DNA from: Acetoanaerobium noterae | GTDB taxonomy: Bacteria; Bacillota; Clostridia; Peptostreptococcales; Filifactoraceae | Direction of reading: 5' to 3' | NCBI RefSeq assembly: GCF_900168025.1 | Contig: NZ_FUYN01000002.1 | Coordinates: forward strand, 1 to 64,000 | DNA: 64,000 bases | Shown here: positions 38,783-48,916 of the stretch, in pieces | How positions within the stretch are numbered: position 1 is the stretch's first letter | Layout: every line of letters begins with the position of its first letter | Made by a program: the position numbers and the translations under genes | Notes under the pieces: generated by a model | What the model saw: only the letters and a program-made list of their open reading frames with translations | Told to the model about the DNA's origin: nothing | Database searches by the model: none

Positions 38783-39634
38783 TTATTTTACAGCTACTAA
38801 TGCCATTTCTCTTATAACCTTGCATGCTACGGCTGTAGACATACCGCTTTGGTCGTAGTGAGGAGACAGCTCTACTGCATCCATGCCTACGATGTTATTA
38901 AGTCTTGAAAACTCTTTAAAAGCTCCTATAAGCTCTAAGAAGCTTATTCCGCCTGGCTCTATAGTTCCAGTGCCAGGAAAGATTGAAGGGTCTAATACGT
39001 CCAAATCTATAGTTATATAAACAGGCTTGTCTTTTAATTCATCAATCACTTCTTTTAAGCCATCTAATGAAAATGGATGCATATCCACGTGGTCTTTTGC
39101 CCAAGTAAATTCTTCCTTAGTTCCAGAGCGAATTCCAAACTGATGAATTCTTCCATCGCCTAAAAAATCATGGCAACGTCTGAGTACTGTAGCATGAGAA
39201 AGCTTTTGGCCCATGTAATCCTCTCTTAAATCAGCATGTGCGTCTAAGTGGATGATATGAAGGTCATTGTACTTTTCATATACGCTTTGTACGCTTCCTA
39301 GGGTTACTAAATGCTCTCCGCCTATCATAAAAGGAATCTTACCTGCATTTAATATAGCCTTAGAATGCTCTTTTATCATATCGATGATTCTTTGAGGATT
39401 TCCAAAAGGGAAATCTAAATCTCCAGAGTCAAACAGCATATAATCTTCTAAATCTTTGTTTAAGTAGGGGCTGTAAGTTTCTAGTCCAAAGGAGTCGTTT
39501 CTCATGATGTTAGGAGCAAAACGAGTACCAGGTCTAAAAGATGTAGTACCGTCAAAAGGAGCCCCAAATAATACTATCTGAGACTCTTCAAATTCATTAT
39601 CAAAACCTATAAAGGTGAAAATATTCTTATTCAT
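38783..39634 (-). CDS. speB: Agmatinase
   Basis: Hydrolyses agmatine to putrescine and urea; binuclear manganese enzyme of the ureohydrolase family. 283 residues. Metal motifs: GGEHL, HLDAHADLRE and TIDLDVLDPS, all intact. The start overlaps the last 8 nt of speE and has CAGGAG upstream, so the two are translationally coupled. With speA, speE and speD here, the window holds every step from arginine to spermidine. Confidence 0.95.
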   Translation of the reverse strand: MNKNIFTFIGFDNEFEESQIVLFGAPFDGTTSFRPGTRFAPNIMRNDSFGLETYSPYLNKDLEDYMLFDSGDLDFPFGNPQRIIDMIKEHSKAILNAGKIPFMIGGEHLVTLGSVQSVYEKYNDLHIIHLDAHADLREDYMGQKLSHATVLRRCHDFLGDGRIHQFGIRSGTKEEFTWAKDHVDMHPFSLDGLKEVIDELKDKPVYITIDLDVLDPSIFPGTGTIEPGGISFLELIGAFKEFSRLNNIVGMDAVELSPHYDQSGMSTAVACKVIREMALVAVK

Positions 39635-40475
39635 TGTCTAGCATCTCCTGTACATAAGATGGAAGAGCAAAGCATCCTACATGAAGCTGAGGATTGTAGT
39701 ATTTAGTCTTGATGCCAAGAGCGTTCCATTTATCAAAATCAACATCCTTAATAGGATCTAGCTTTTTAGATGCAAATCCAAATAACCAGTGTCCTGATGG
39801 ATATGTAGGCATATGGAACTGATATACTTTTGAAATAGGGAAGATGTTTTTAATCTTTTTGTGAGCGCGCTTCATTTCATGAGAAAATTGGTCATAATAT
39901 GGGCTTTCACTTTGATTTACAAGTATTCCGTTATCTGAAAGTATATTAAAGCAATTTTGATAAAATTCAGTAGTAAATAAACCTTCTCCAGGCCCTATAG
40001 GGTCAGTGGAATCAACTAAAATAAGGTCGTATATTTCTTTAGTATCAGCTACAAAGCGAATACCATCTTCAAAATAAAGATTTACTCTAGGGTCATCTAG
40101 CTTAGATGCAGTAATAGGAAGATACTCCCTAGAAACATCTACAACTAGCTTATCTATTTCTACCATATCTATTTTTTCTATATGAGAATATCTAGTAAGC
40201 TCTCTAACTGTACCACCATCGCCACCACCTATAACAAGAACCTTCTTGATATTAGGATTTGTAGCCATAGCAACATGTGTAATCATATCATGATAGATGA
40301 ATTCGTCTTTTTCAGTTACCATCATAAGACCATCTAGAGTAAGAAACTTGCCAAATTCTTCACTTTCAAATACATCTACATCTTGAAATTCACTTTTTCC
40401 TGTATATAAATGCTGCTTTACTTTAATAGAAAAGCGCACCTCATCTGTTTGTTGCTCTGTGTACCATAACTCCAT
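39627..40475 (-). CDS. speE: Spermidine synthase
   Basis: Transfers the aminopropyl group of decarboxylated SAM to putrescine. 282 residues. Visible signatures: GGGDGGTVRE (cofactor loop), VDSTDPIGPGEGLF (catalytic Asp region) and YHDMITHVA. AGGAGG precedes the ATG on the minus strand. It sits between speD (10 nt upstream) and speB (8-nt overlap) in one operon. Confidence 0.96.
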   Translation of the reverse strand: MELWYTEQQTDEVRFSIKVKQHLYTGKSEFQDVDVFESEEFGKFLTLDGLMMVTEKDEFIYHDMITHVAMATNPNIKKVLVIGGGDGGTVRELTRYSHIEKIDMVEIDKLVVDVSREYLPITASKLDDPRVNLYFEDGIRFVADTKEIYDLILVDSTDPIGPGEGLFTTEFYQNCFNILSDNGILVNQSESPYYDQFSHEMKRAHKKIKNIFPISKVYQFHMPTYPSGHWLFGFASKKLDPIKDVDFDKWNALGIKTKYYNPQLHVGCFALPSYVQEMLDNE

Positions 40476-40485
40476 AATAAACCTC

Positions 40486-40917
40486 CTAAGATGCTATCTC
40501 TGAATCTGTTTGAGGCTTGAAATGAACCTCACCTAAATCTTCTTTAGCAAAAGCTTTGATTTTATCAACTGGTCCTCTAGGTACTTCGCTAGTTTCCCAT
40601 TTCTCAGCTTTTAAAGAATCACTTAAGTATTCAAAGCCAATCCAAGGATTTACACTATCTCCGCAAGTAAATAGGTCTACAGCGGCATATCCAAATTCAG
40701 GCCAAGTATGAATAGTAAGGTGAGACTCCTGAATAATAACAGCACCACTTACGCCCCATGGATTGAACGTATGAAACGCACTTTGCACGATAGTTGCCTT
40801 AGAGCGAATAGCTGCTTCGTTCATATGTTTTTCGATTTCTGAATGGTTATTTAACACCTCTTTATCACAGTTATAAAATTCAACAAGAATATGTCTTCCT
40901 AGTTGTTCAATTTTCAC
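40486..40917 (-). CDS. speD: S-adenosylmethionine decarboxylase proenzyme
   Basis: Makes decarboxylated SAM for spermidine synthesis. It is the small bacterial (SpeH-type) enzyme that cleaves itself to form a pyruvoyl group; the cleavage site is Glu64-Ser65 in IIQESHLTIHTWPE. I choose GTG at 40917, giving 143 residues, because AAGGAG lies 8 nt upstream and the protein then begins at the conserved VKIEQLGRHILVE. An ATG at 41001 would add 28 residues with no ribosome site. It is first of the operon speD-speE-speB. Confidence 0.92.
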   Translation of the reverse strand: MKIEQLGRHILVEFYNCDKEVLNNHSEIEKHMNEAAIRSKATIVQSAFHTFNPWGVSGAVIIQESHLTIHTWPEFGYAAVDLFTCGDSVNPWIGFEYLSDSLKAEKWETSEVPRGPVDKIKAFAKEDLGEVHFKPQTDSEIAS

Positions 40918-41506
40918 ACGTATCACTCCTTTATTTACAGAATAGTTTTGGTTTAATAGCAAAATTATAGTACGTATATTTTGCAGTATAATTAGTTTCA
41001 TTTTGGTAAACTTAATATTTATCTATGGGGTGGTTTCGTATAGATAAACCTTAAGTTGAATTAAAATGTGGTTTACTAAAAGTAAACTTTAAGTTTATTA
41101 ATACTAAAACAAAATACAGCATTTTTGACTGCTTGTCAACACCTAAATCAAAAATAAAACAAAAAATTTACATATTAATTTATCAGAAAATTATAAAAAT
41201 GAAGATGTTGCAATTCTAGGGAATTTTAAGAAATTGTCTTATAATTTTTAAACTAAATTGTCTAACTTTTATATAGATATTATGAAAACGTTTTATATAA
41301 ATCCTGCCTATATATTTCGATGTAAAAATAGTGCTAAAAAATCAACATTTTATCAAAAATTGAAGGATAAATCTGAAATTTATTTGAAAAAAATCAAAAA
41401 AATAAAACTGCCAAAATTTAATTTTGACAGTTTTGTATAAAATTTATATATGAAATTAATGTCTTTAAACTAACTTTGAATTAACATTTTATAGTAAAGC
41501 TTAATC
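40918..41506 (-). other. Intergenic region between speA and speD, with repeats and a terminator
   Basis: No gene supported; a 60-codon plus-strand frame at 41258 is AT-driven and lacks a ribosome site. Near-palindromes AAACCTTAAGTT (41046-41057) and AAACTTTAAGTTT (41084-41096), plus AAACTTAA (41008-41015), lie upstream of speD and may be operator sites. The speA terminator is at 41403-41436. Confidence 0.55.
41403..41436 (-). terminator. Terminator of speA
   Basis: On the minus strand AAAACTGTCAAAATT pairs with AATTTTGGCAGTTTT (one mismatch), followed by a long T run. It separates speA from the speDEB operon. Confidence 0.85.
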
Positions 41507-42982
41507 TCAAATAGCTATTGAAGATACGTTGTTATGTTTTAGTACCTTGATAAATTCGCCAGAAGGGTCGTGATTATCAGTAAGTACGCTTTTTTGAGTT
41601 TTAAGCACTTCGATATAATCGATTATTTCTTTTGTTATTCTCTCGCCAGGACTTAGTACTGGAATACCTGGAGGGTAAGCCATGATGTATTCTCCTGCTA
41701 TTTCTCCTACAGAATCAGCTAGAGGAAGAATTTTCTTTTGCATATAAAACGCATCTCTAGGGATGATTACAACCTCAGGATTCTTTAGAGGCTTAACTTG
41801 ACAGTCAAATTCAGGCTTTTTATATTTTACGCTTATATCCTTTAGTGCAGATACTAAAGCACAAAGGGCTTCTTTTGTATCTCCAAGGCTTATGATAGCA
41901 AGCACATTGTTGATATCGCCTAGCTCCATTTGGATATTATATTCGTCTCTTAATATATCATATACCTCGAAGCCTGTAAGTCCTATACCAGTTACATTGA
42001 TGCTGAGCTTTGTTTCATCAAAAGCATAAACACCATGAGCATCAATTAGTTCTGTAGAAAAAGCATAAAGGCCTTCTATCTCATTTATTTCAGCTCTTGC
42101 GCTTCTAGAAAGCTTTAGAGTATCTGTAAGCATCTTTTCTCCTCTTGTAGCTAGGATTTTTCTAGCTCCATCAAGACTAGCCATAAGTAGATAGGATGCA
42201 CTTGTGCTTGTTGTGAGGTTAAGTATTGTTTTTACTCTGTCCTTGTCTATGATGTCTCCTTTCAAAAGAAGAGCCGAGCTTTGAGTAAGAGAGCCTCCTG
42301 TTTTATGAAGACTTACTGCTGACATATCTGCTCCAGCTTCCATAGCGGACATAGGTAGTTCATCATGAAAATGAAGATGTGCTCCATGAGCTTCATCTAC
42401 AAGTACTGCCATGTCATGTTTATGACATAGCTCAGTTATTTCTTTTAGCGCCGAAGCGGCTCCGTAGTAGGTAGGATTTATAAGAAAGACAGCTTTTGCA
42501 TCAGGATGAAGAGCTATAGCTTCCTTTATTTTTTCAACAGTTACTCCCATTGCTATACCAAGACGAGTATTCATCTCAGGCTGAACATATACAGGGGTAA
42601 TGCCTCCTAATATAAGAGCGTTTATTGCAGATTTGTGAGCATTTCTAGGTAAGATTACCTTATCTCCTGCTTGGCAGGCACTCATAATCATAGCTTGTAC
42701 GCCAGAAGAAGTACCGTTTGTAAGGAAAAAAGCATGGTCAGCGTCGTAGGCATCTGCCATAAGCTGCTGAGCTTCTTTTATTACACCTACTGGATTACCT
42801 ATGTTATCTAGGCATTTCATAGAGTTGACATCTATCCTCATGACTTTTTCACCGAAGAAGTCCACCAACTCCTTGGTTCCTCGCCCGTGCTTGTGGCCGG
42901 GCACGTCAAAAGGCACAACGTCTCTTTGATCATACTGCATCATCGCTTCGATAAGTGGCAGTATTTCATGGTTTTGTTTCAT
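41507..42982 (-). CDS. speA: Arginine decarboxylase (Orn/Lys/Arg decarboxylase family)
   Basis: PLP enzyme of 491 residues, the short Bacillus SpeA type of the aspartate-aminotransferase-fold decarboxylases. PLP lysine Lys227 in SLHKTGGSLTQ; DEAHGAH near 196-202 is the cofactor-stacking motif. Lysine or ornithine as substrate cannot be excluded from sequence, but agmatinase in the next operon makes arginine the best fit, giving agmatine. GGAGTGA precedes the ATG. It has its own terminator and is divergent from the racemase-like gene at 43168. Confidence 0.9.
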   Translation of the reverse strand: MKQNHEILPLIEAMMQYDQRDVVPFDVPGHKHGRGTKELVDFFGEKVMRIDVNSMKCLDNIGNPVGVIKEAQQLMADAYDADHAFFLTNGTSSGVQAMIMSACQAGDKVILPRNAHKSAINALILGGITPVYVQPEMNTRLGIAMGVTVEKIKEAIALHPDAKAVFLINPTYYGAASALKEITELCHKHDMAVLVDEAHGAHLHFHDELPMSAMEAGADMSAVSLHKTGGSLTQSSALLLKGDIIDKDRVKTILNLTTSTSASYLLMASLDGARKILATRGEKMLTDTLKLSRSARAEINEIEGLYAFSTELIDAHGVYAFDETKLSINVTGIGLTGFEVYDILRDEYNIQMELGDINNVLAIISLGDTKEALCALVSALKDISVKYKKPEFDCQVKPLKNPEVVIIPRDAFYMQKKILPLADSVGEIAGEYIMAYPPGIPVLSPGERITKEIIDYIEVLKTQKSVLTDNHDPSGEFIKVLKHNNVSSIAI

Positions 42983-43167
42983 AGTATCACTCCTTTATTT
43001 TGAAATAAAAAAAGTAATACTGCAAAAATGTACTATGGTTTCAATTCTATCAAAAAAATTTGAAATGTAAAGTAAAATATTATTTATTTATGTAAAACAT
43101 TTTATTGATTTATAATTTTCGAAATTTACAGTAAAATACTCATTAAAGACATAAAGGAGGAAACTAC

Positions 43168-44262
43168 ATGGAAAATACAGCTTATCCAAATCTACAGATC
43201 GATTTACAAAAGCTATATAATAATGCAAAAAATCTAGTGAGCTTTGCAAATGCTAATGGTATAAATATCACTGGAGTAGTAAAGGGAAGTGATTCCTCTA
43301 AAGAGGTAGCCAAAGAGTTTATAAAAGCAGGATGTATGGGAATAGCTGATTCAAGAATAGAAAAGCTAGCAAAATTAAAAGAAGAGGGTATAAAGGAAGA
43401 TATGATGCTCCTTAGAGTACCTATGCTTTGCGAAGTAGAGCAGGTAGTAAGATACTCGGAAATAAGCCTAAACTCAGAAATAGTAGTTTTAGAAGCACTT
43501 AATATAGAAGCAAACAATCAAAATAAAATTCACAAAGTAATTTTAATGGCTGATTTAGGAGATTTAAGAGAGGGTTATTTTGATGAAGAAGAGCTAATAA
43601 AAACAGCTCTGCATATAGAAACAAAGCTAGATAGCCTTCATTTATATGGAGTAGGAACTAATCTTGGTTGTTTTGGAGCGATTTGCCCTGATGAATCGAA
43701 TCTAGGAAAATTAGCTCAGATAAGTGAAAAGATTTCTGTACTAATAAGAAGAAAGCTAGAAATAGTATCAGGAGGAGCTACAACTTCATTGCCACTACTA
43801 TTTGATTCTAAGATGCCAAAAGGGATAAATCATCTTAGAGTAGGAGAGGCTATGCTTTTAGCTAGAGATTTAATAGATTTATGGGGTTATTCTATGGAAG
43901 ACTATCACACAGATACTTTTGTCCTTGAGGCACAGGTGATAGAGGTAAAGGAGAAGCCATCACATCCTATAGGCAGGATATTTGTAGATGCTTTTGGAAA
44001 TACACCAGAGTATGAAGATAAGGGAATGAGAAAAAGAGCTCTTATAGCTCTAGGAAAAAAAGATATAGGACATCACGACAGCCTGATTCCTAAATTAAAA
44101 GGAATAACAGTAGAAGGAAGCAGTAGTGACCACGTAATTTTAGATGTAACTGATGCAGCGGAGGAAATTAAGGTAGGAGATATAATAGAGTTTGAACTTT
44201 ATTATCAGGCTATGCTTTATCTTACAGCTTCGACTTCGGTTAAAAAAATATATAGAGGATAA
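43168..44262 (+). CDS. Alanine/ornithine racemase-family PLP enzyme (Orr-like)
   Basis: 364 residues with an alanine-racemase-type barrel: PLP lysine Lys39 in ITGVVKGSDSS, ADSRIEKL, and VGTNLGCFGA in the middle. It resembles the ornithine racemase branch more than biosynthetic Alr, having the short N-terminus and the GGATTSLPLL block. Ornithine racemase feeds D-ornithine into the oxidative ornithine pathway of Stickland clostridia; the aminomutase genes of that pathway are not here. Position beside speA suggests a basic amino acid substrate. AAGGAGG is 7 nt before the ATG. Substrate is uncertain. Confidence 0.75.
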   Translation: MENTAYPNLQIDLQKLYNNAKNLVSFANANGINITGVVKGSDSSKEVAKEFIKAGCMGIADSRIEKLAKLKEEGIKEDMMLLRVPMLCEVEQVVRYSEISLNSEIVVLEALNIEANNQNKIHKVILMADLGDLREGYFDEEELIKTALHIETKLDSLHLYGVGTNLGCFGAICPDESNLGKLAQISEKISVLIRRKLEIVSGGATTSLPLLFDSKMPKGINHLRVGEAMLLARDLIDLWGYSMEDYHTDTFVLEAQVIEVKEKPSHPIGRIFVDAFGNTPEYEDKGMRKRALIALGKKDIGHHDSLIPKLKGITVEGSSSDHVILDVTDAAEEIKVGDIIEFELYYQAMLYLTASTSVKKIYRG

Positions 44263-44265
44263 ATA

Positions 44266-44296
44266 AAAGAAGACGCTTTACTCAGCGTCTTCTTTA
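44266..44296 (+). terminator. Terminator of the racemase-like gene
   Basis: AAAGAAGACGCT / AGCGTCTTCTTT with a six-base loop; T-rich tail. Confidence 0.9.
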
Positions 44297-44841
44297 CTTA
44301 TATTTTAAATTCGTTTTTAAATCTAAATACTTTAATTTTTTTATAGGTTACTTACTTTACTTTTAAATAAAGCTTTAATCCATAAATCTAATTCAATATA
44401 TCAATAATCAAATAAACTAAATCTTTAATTTATAGATAAACACCTTTTTCAAGGGTGGTTAGAAATTAATAATTTAATCTAAAGACTAGGTTTAAATCTG
44501 AATCTCACTTATCGTTTTTGGTGGAATCATACGCCCTTCACTCCTTCTACTAAATAAGTAAATAAGCATTGCCACTAAATCTTTTCATATAGTATGAGTT
44601 ATTTTGGTGGAATCAGCTCCTTTTATATTGAACTTATAGTATATATACCACGAGTAAATTTTATTAAACAAAATATTTAGATTTTTTTAAATTTAAAGAA
44701 AAATATAATTTATGCCTTGAAAAGCATTTTAAAAACCTCAAGTATAATATATACTCTAATTGAGAATACATTATGTTATATTTGGGTAAACAATAACCTA
44801 TAAGATTAACAATAGTATATTTATATAAAATGGGGGCAATT
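44297..44841 (+). other. Long AT-rich intergenic region
   Basis: About 545 bases with no open frame that looks coding. A 14-bp direct repeat TTTTGGTGGAATCA occurs at 44516-44529 and 44602-44615. No structured RNA or clear promoter recognised. Confidence 0.5.
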
Positions 44842-47640
44842 ATGGAGACACAATCGACGAAAAAGAAAATAACCTTTAAAAAAATAACTATTACAATAAT
44901 TTTTATGGTGATTATTGCAGTTCTTTTATCATTTGGAAAGCTACTTGATTTTTGGACAGATTTCTTGTGGTTCAAAGAAGTAGGCTATACCTCTACTTAT
45001 ATTAAACAGGTATTTGCAAAGCTTTATATAGGAATACCTTTTTTTGTTGCGTTTACAGTATTTATTTATATATATCTTCAGCGCATAAAGAGCAATTACT
45101 ATAAATATATGAATATACTTACGACAAAAGATGAAGAAAAGACTTTAAATCAAACTATGGGAGTAGTAGCTGTTCTGACTGCACTATTTTTTTCGTTTGG
45201 AATTGCAGGCTCTTTTTGGATGCAGATACTAAAATTCATTAATTCCACTTCCTTTAATATAAAGGATCCTATTTTTGTTAAGGATATTGGTTTTTATGTA
45301 TTTACTCTTCCTCTAGTCACTGAAATTTTCACTTTTTTACTTGGATTTATTATATTTTTAATGCTTATAACTATAGTTATTTATATAGTGCTTATTTCCA
45401 TAAGACAGCCTATGGACAAGGAAGAATTGGGTAGTAAAATTAGAAGACTAAGGACAGAAAATAGCTTTGTAAGCCTCCAAAAAAGAGTAATGGAGTTAGC
45501 TCTAGATCAAATAATGCTAATCGGAGTAGTATTTTTTGCAATAATAGCTCTTAGAAGCTATTTAGCTTCATTTGCACTTTTATATTCAGAAACTGGAGCT
45601 ATATATGGAGCTGGATTTACAGATATCAATGTAACTCTAGGCGTATATAGAATTCAAATGGTAGTAAGCATTGTATCAGCAATAGCTCTTATACTAGCTA
45701 GATATAAAAGAAATAAGAAATTAGCTGCATTTGGCCCTATAGCCCTTGTTGCTGTCTACCTGCTAGGAATAGGAGCTGAGATGGCTGTCCAAGCAGTAAT
45801 AGTATCACCTAATGAATTGGCAAGAGAGAGAAAATATATAACAAACAGCTTAGAATACACTAAGATGGCCTATGGGCTTGATGACATAGATGTAGAAGAA
45901 TTTTCGGTAGATCAAGATTTAACTTATGATGACCTGCTTGATAATCAAGATACTATAAGTAATATAAGCTTAAACGATTATAGACCTACAAATGAAGCAT
46001 ACAACCAGCTACAAGGTCTTAGAAATTACTATAAATTTCACGATGTGGACATAGATAGGTATATAATCGATGGAAAGCTTACTCAGATGTTTCTATCTGT
46101 TAGGGAGCTAGATAAAGAGGCTCTTGACGACAATGCTAAAACCTGGGTAAACCAGCATCTTAAATATACTCATGGCTATGGCCTTACTATGTCTCCAGTA
46201 AACAAAGTAACTTCATCTGGACAGCCTAGCATGGTAGTAAGAAATGTTCCACCAGTTTCAGATTATAAAGAGTTAGAGGTTACTGTACCACAAATTTATT
46301 TCGGAGAGCTTACAAATGATTATGTAGTAGTAAATACAGATGAGCAAGAATTTGACTATCCAATGGGAGAAGAGCTTCAAACAACTAAATATCAAGGAAC
46401 AGCTGGTATTAAACTCAACTTCTTGAATAAGGTGCTATATTCAATCAGAGAAGGAAGCTTTAAGCTTTTAGTTTCAGGTGGAGTAAATTCTGATAGCAAG
46501 ATTATAATAAATAGAAATATTATGGATAGAGTAAATAAAATAGCTCCATTTTTGAGTTATGATGAGGATCCATATGCAGTAGTTGTAAATGGAAAGATTT
46601 ATTACATTATAGATGGATATACGACTACAAAATATTTTCCTTATGCAGAGCCTTTTAATGAAAATGCAAATTATATAAGAAATTCCTTCAAGGTTATAGT
46701 AGATGCTTATAATGGAGATGTAAACTACTATATAGTAGATGAAAAAGATCCTTTAGTAGAGACCTATTCGAAGATTTTTCCTAAGCTATTTAAGCCTATG
46801 TCAGATATGCCAAAAGAATTCATATCACATTTGAGATATCCTCAGACTATGTTTGATATTCAAGCAAAAATGTATGGAACCTACCATACAAATCAGCCTG
46901 ATATATTCTATAATCGTGAAGACAAATGGGAAATCGCTAAACAGAACTATCAAGGAAAGACTCAAGTAATGGAATCGCTTTACTTTACTTTTGAGCTTCC
47001 AGGTGAAGGCAAGCCTGAATTTGTTCTGAGCATACCATATACACCTACAGGAAAACAAAATATGACAGCATTTTTAGTAGCTAGAAATGATGGAGATAAT
47101 TATGGCAAGCTGAAGCTCTATGAGTTTCCAAAATCCAAGACTATAATTGGACCAGAGCAGGTGGAAGCTAGAATAAGCAACAATGATGTTATATCTAGAG
47201 ATCTTGCCCTATGGGATAGCAGGGGATCTCAAGTTCTAAGAGGCAATATACTAACAATACCTATAAACAGCTCTATTTTGTATATTGAGCCACTTTACAT
47301 CAGAGCTGATTCTGAAAAAGCTATACCTGAGGTTAGAAGGATAATAGCATCTTACAATGATAAAGTAGTGATGGAAGATACACTCGAAAAAGCACTTACA
47401 AGCTTGTTTGGAGGCCCGTCAGATCCAAACGAGCAAATAGAGTCATCTGTAAGTGATGAACCTACTGATATAGAGCAGATGCCATCAGATAGCCCTCTAC
47501 CAGAGGATGAGGCTGGACTTATAAAGCAGGCAAATGAACTATATGAGCAAGCTCAAGAGGCTTTGAAAGCAGGAAGCTTAAGTGAGTACGAAAAGAAAAT
47601 CAACGAGCTTGGAAATATTCTTAAGCGTTTGGAGCAGTAA
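44842..47640 (+). CDS. UPF0182 family membrane protein
   Basis: 932 residues from ATG 44842, which has GGGGG 5 nt upstream; ATG 44830 would add four residues without a ribosome site. The N-terminal ~320 residues hold about seven membrane spans. Then comes a large extracellular part with family blocks (NDYRPTNEAYNQLQGLRNYY, YTHGYGLTMSPVN). The C-terminus has an acidic Pro/Ser linker (about 855-890) and a final helical repeat (ANELYEQAQEALKAG). Function of the family is unknown. An MscS channel gene follows after 15 nt, suggesting a shared cell-envelope role. Confidence 0.92.
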   Translation: METQSTKKKITFKKITITIIFMVIIAVLLSFGKLLDFWTDFLWFKEVGYTSTYIKQVFAKLYIGIPFFVAFTVFIYIYLQRIKSNYYKYMNILTTKDEEKTLNQTMGVVAVLTALFFSFGIAGSFWMQILKFINSTSFNIKDPIFVKDIGFYVFTLPLVTEIFTFLLGFIIFLMLITIVIYIVLISIRQPMDKEELGSKIRRLRTENSFVSLQKRVMELALDQIMLIGVVFFAIIALRSYLASFALLYSETGAIYGAGFTDINVTLGVYRIQMVVSIVSAIALILARYKRNKKLAAFGPIALVAVYLLGIGAEMAVQAVIVSPNELARERKYITNSLEYTKMAYGLDDIDVEEFSVDQDLTYDDLLDNQDTISNISLNDYRPTNEAYNQLQGLRNYYKFHDVDIDRYIIDGKLTQMFLSVRELDKEALDDNAKTWVNQHLKYTHGYGLTMSPVNKVTSSGQPSMVVRNVPPVSDYKELEVTVPQIYFGELTNDYVVVNTDEQEFDYPMGEELQTTKYQGTAGIKLNFLNKVLYSIREGSFKLLVSGGVNSDSKIIINRNIMDRVNKIAPFLSYDEDPYAVVVNGKIYYIIDGYTTTKYFPYAEPFNENANYIRNSFKVIVDAYNGDVNYYIVDEKDPLVETYSKIFPKLFKPMSDMPKEFISHLRYPQTMFDIQAKMYGTYHTNQPDIFYNREDKWEIAKQNYQGKTQVMESLYFTFELPGEGKPEFVLSIPYTPTGKQNMTAFLVARNDGDNYGKLKLYEFPKSKTIIGPEQVEARISNNDVISRDLALWDSRGSQVLRGNILTIPINSSILYIEPLYIRADSEKAIPEVRRIIASYNDKVVMEDTLEKALTSLFGGPSDPNEQIESSVSDEPTDIEQMPSDSPLPEDEAGLIKQANELYEQAQEALKAGSLSEYEKKINELGNILKRLEQ

Positions 47641-47655
47641 AAGGAGTGACACTAG

Positions 47656-48561
47656 ATGATTAATTATTTCAATCTGGCAGCTGTAACAGAGAAAGTCACA
47701 GAGGCTGTCACAGATGAAGTACAAACAGCAGTAGAAGAAAGCTTTAATTTAATGAAAACCCTAAAGGAGCTATTCTTGGCTTATGGGATGGACATAATAA
47801 TAGGGATAATGATATTTTTAGTTGGACTTTATATTGCTAGGTACGTAAGGAATTTGTCTAAGCGTATCATGAGAAAATCAAATGTAGATCCATCTGCTAT
47901 AGGATTTATATCGCAGATACTTTATTTTCTACTTCTGATAATAGTTGCTATAGCGGCTCTTGGAAGGATAGGAGTTCCTACGAATTCATTTGTAGCGGCA
48001 ATAGGAGCACTAGGACTTGCTATTGGATTAGCTCTTCAAAATAATCTTTCTAACTTTGCATCAGGGATATTAATCCTTATATTTAAACCCTTTAAAGTAG
48101 GAGATTTTATTGAGGCAGCTGGAGTGTCTGGAAGCGTAAATGAAATCCAAATTATGAATACCATTTTATACTCGGTAGACAACAGAAAAATAATAATTCC
48201 TAACTCAAAGCTAACATCTGAAAATGTAGTTAACTTTTCTTCTGCTATAGATAGGAAAATTCAGCTTATGATAGAGGTTGATTACAATTCAGACTATAAA
48301 AAAGCTATTGAGCTAATAAAAGCTATATTCAAAGAGGATCCAGATATTTACGATGAACCAGAACCTACAGTAGCGCTTCGAGAATTTGGAGAGAGCGGGA
48401 TAAAGATATTCGCACTGCCTAGTGTAAAAAACGAGAACTACTGGAATGCATACTATAGAATAATGCAAAGGATAAAGGACGATTTTGATGCTAATGGTAT
48501 TCAAATTCCATATCCTCACAGAATGCTTTACATGAAGCATTTAGATTCAGATAAAAATTAA
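47656..48561 (+). CDS. Small-conductance mechanosensitive channel (MscS family)
   Basis: 301 residues. Opens under membrane tension to release solutes on osmotic downshift. It has an amphipathic N-terminus, spans near 40-60 and 85-105, and the pore helix with the Gly/Ala pattern AAIGALGLAIGLALQNNLSN (about 115-134), followed by the beta domain (FKVGDFIEAAGVSGSVNEI, IPNSKL). It has fewer N-terminal spans than large MscK-type channels. AAGGAG upstream; operon with UPF0182. Confidence 0.93.
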   Translation: MINYFNLAAVTEKVTEAVTDEVQTAVEESFNLMKTLKELFLAYGMDIIIGIMIFLVGLYIARYVRNLSKRIMRKSNVDPSAIGFISQILYFLLLIIVAIAALGRIGVPTNSFVAAIGALGLAIGLALQNNLSNFASGILILIFKPFKVGDFIEAAGVSGSVNEIQIMNTILYSVDNRKIIIPNSKLTSENVVNFSSAIDRKIQLMIEVDYNSDYKKAIELIKAIFKEDPDIYDEPEPTVALREFGESGIKIFALPSVKNENYWNAYYRIMQRIKDDFDANGIQIPYPHRMLYMKHLDSDKN

Positions 48562-48916
48562 AATATCTCAAGTGAGCTCACCTTAATGAAATCAAAGATT
48601 TATGGTAGGTGTCTAGTAGCTTGATATATTGAAAGTAAATTAGCAGATTGGATTTTTATTAAAAGTTCAATCTGTTTTTTTATGATTGTGATATAAAAAT
48701 ATAAATTGTAATAAATGCAATTTAATTTTAAATATTGGATTATCTTGAAAATAAATTTAGAATAATAATAAAAAAATAATGAATTTTGGAATTTATATTA
48801 GAAAATATACAGATTTTATACTATAATCATAAATATAGCTGTTTTTTAGCTATATTAGTGGGTAAATGTGAATTAGAGGTCGTCTGACCAAAATAACTTT
48901 ATCAGGAGGTAATATC
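48562..48916 (+). other. Intergenic region with a probable terminator
   Basis: 355 AT-rich bases. CAGATTG / CAATCTG (48644-48674) with a seven-T tail probably terminates the mscS transcript. The rest leads into rubrerythrin; TATAAT at ~48822 could be its -10 box, without a clear -35. Confidence 0.55.

Noticed and set aside
41258-41440. 60-codon plus-strand frame between speA and speD
   Set aside because: No ribosome site, lysine/asparagine bias expected from AT-rich DNA, and it contains the speA terminator.
44516-44615. 14-bp direct repeat TTTTGGTGGAATCA as a regulatory pair
   Set aside because: Only two copies 86 bp apart in a long AT-rich gap with no promoter or palindrome to tie them to; recorded in the intergenic entry only.
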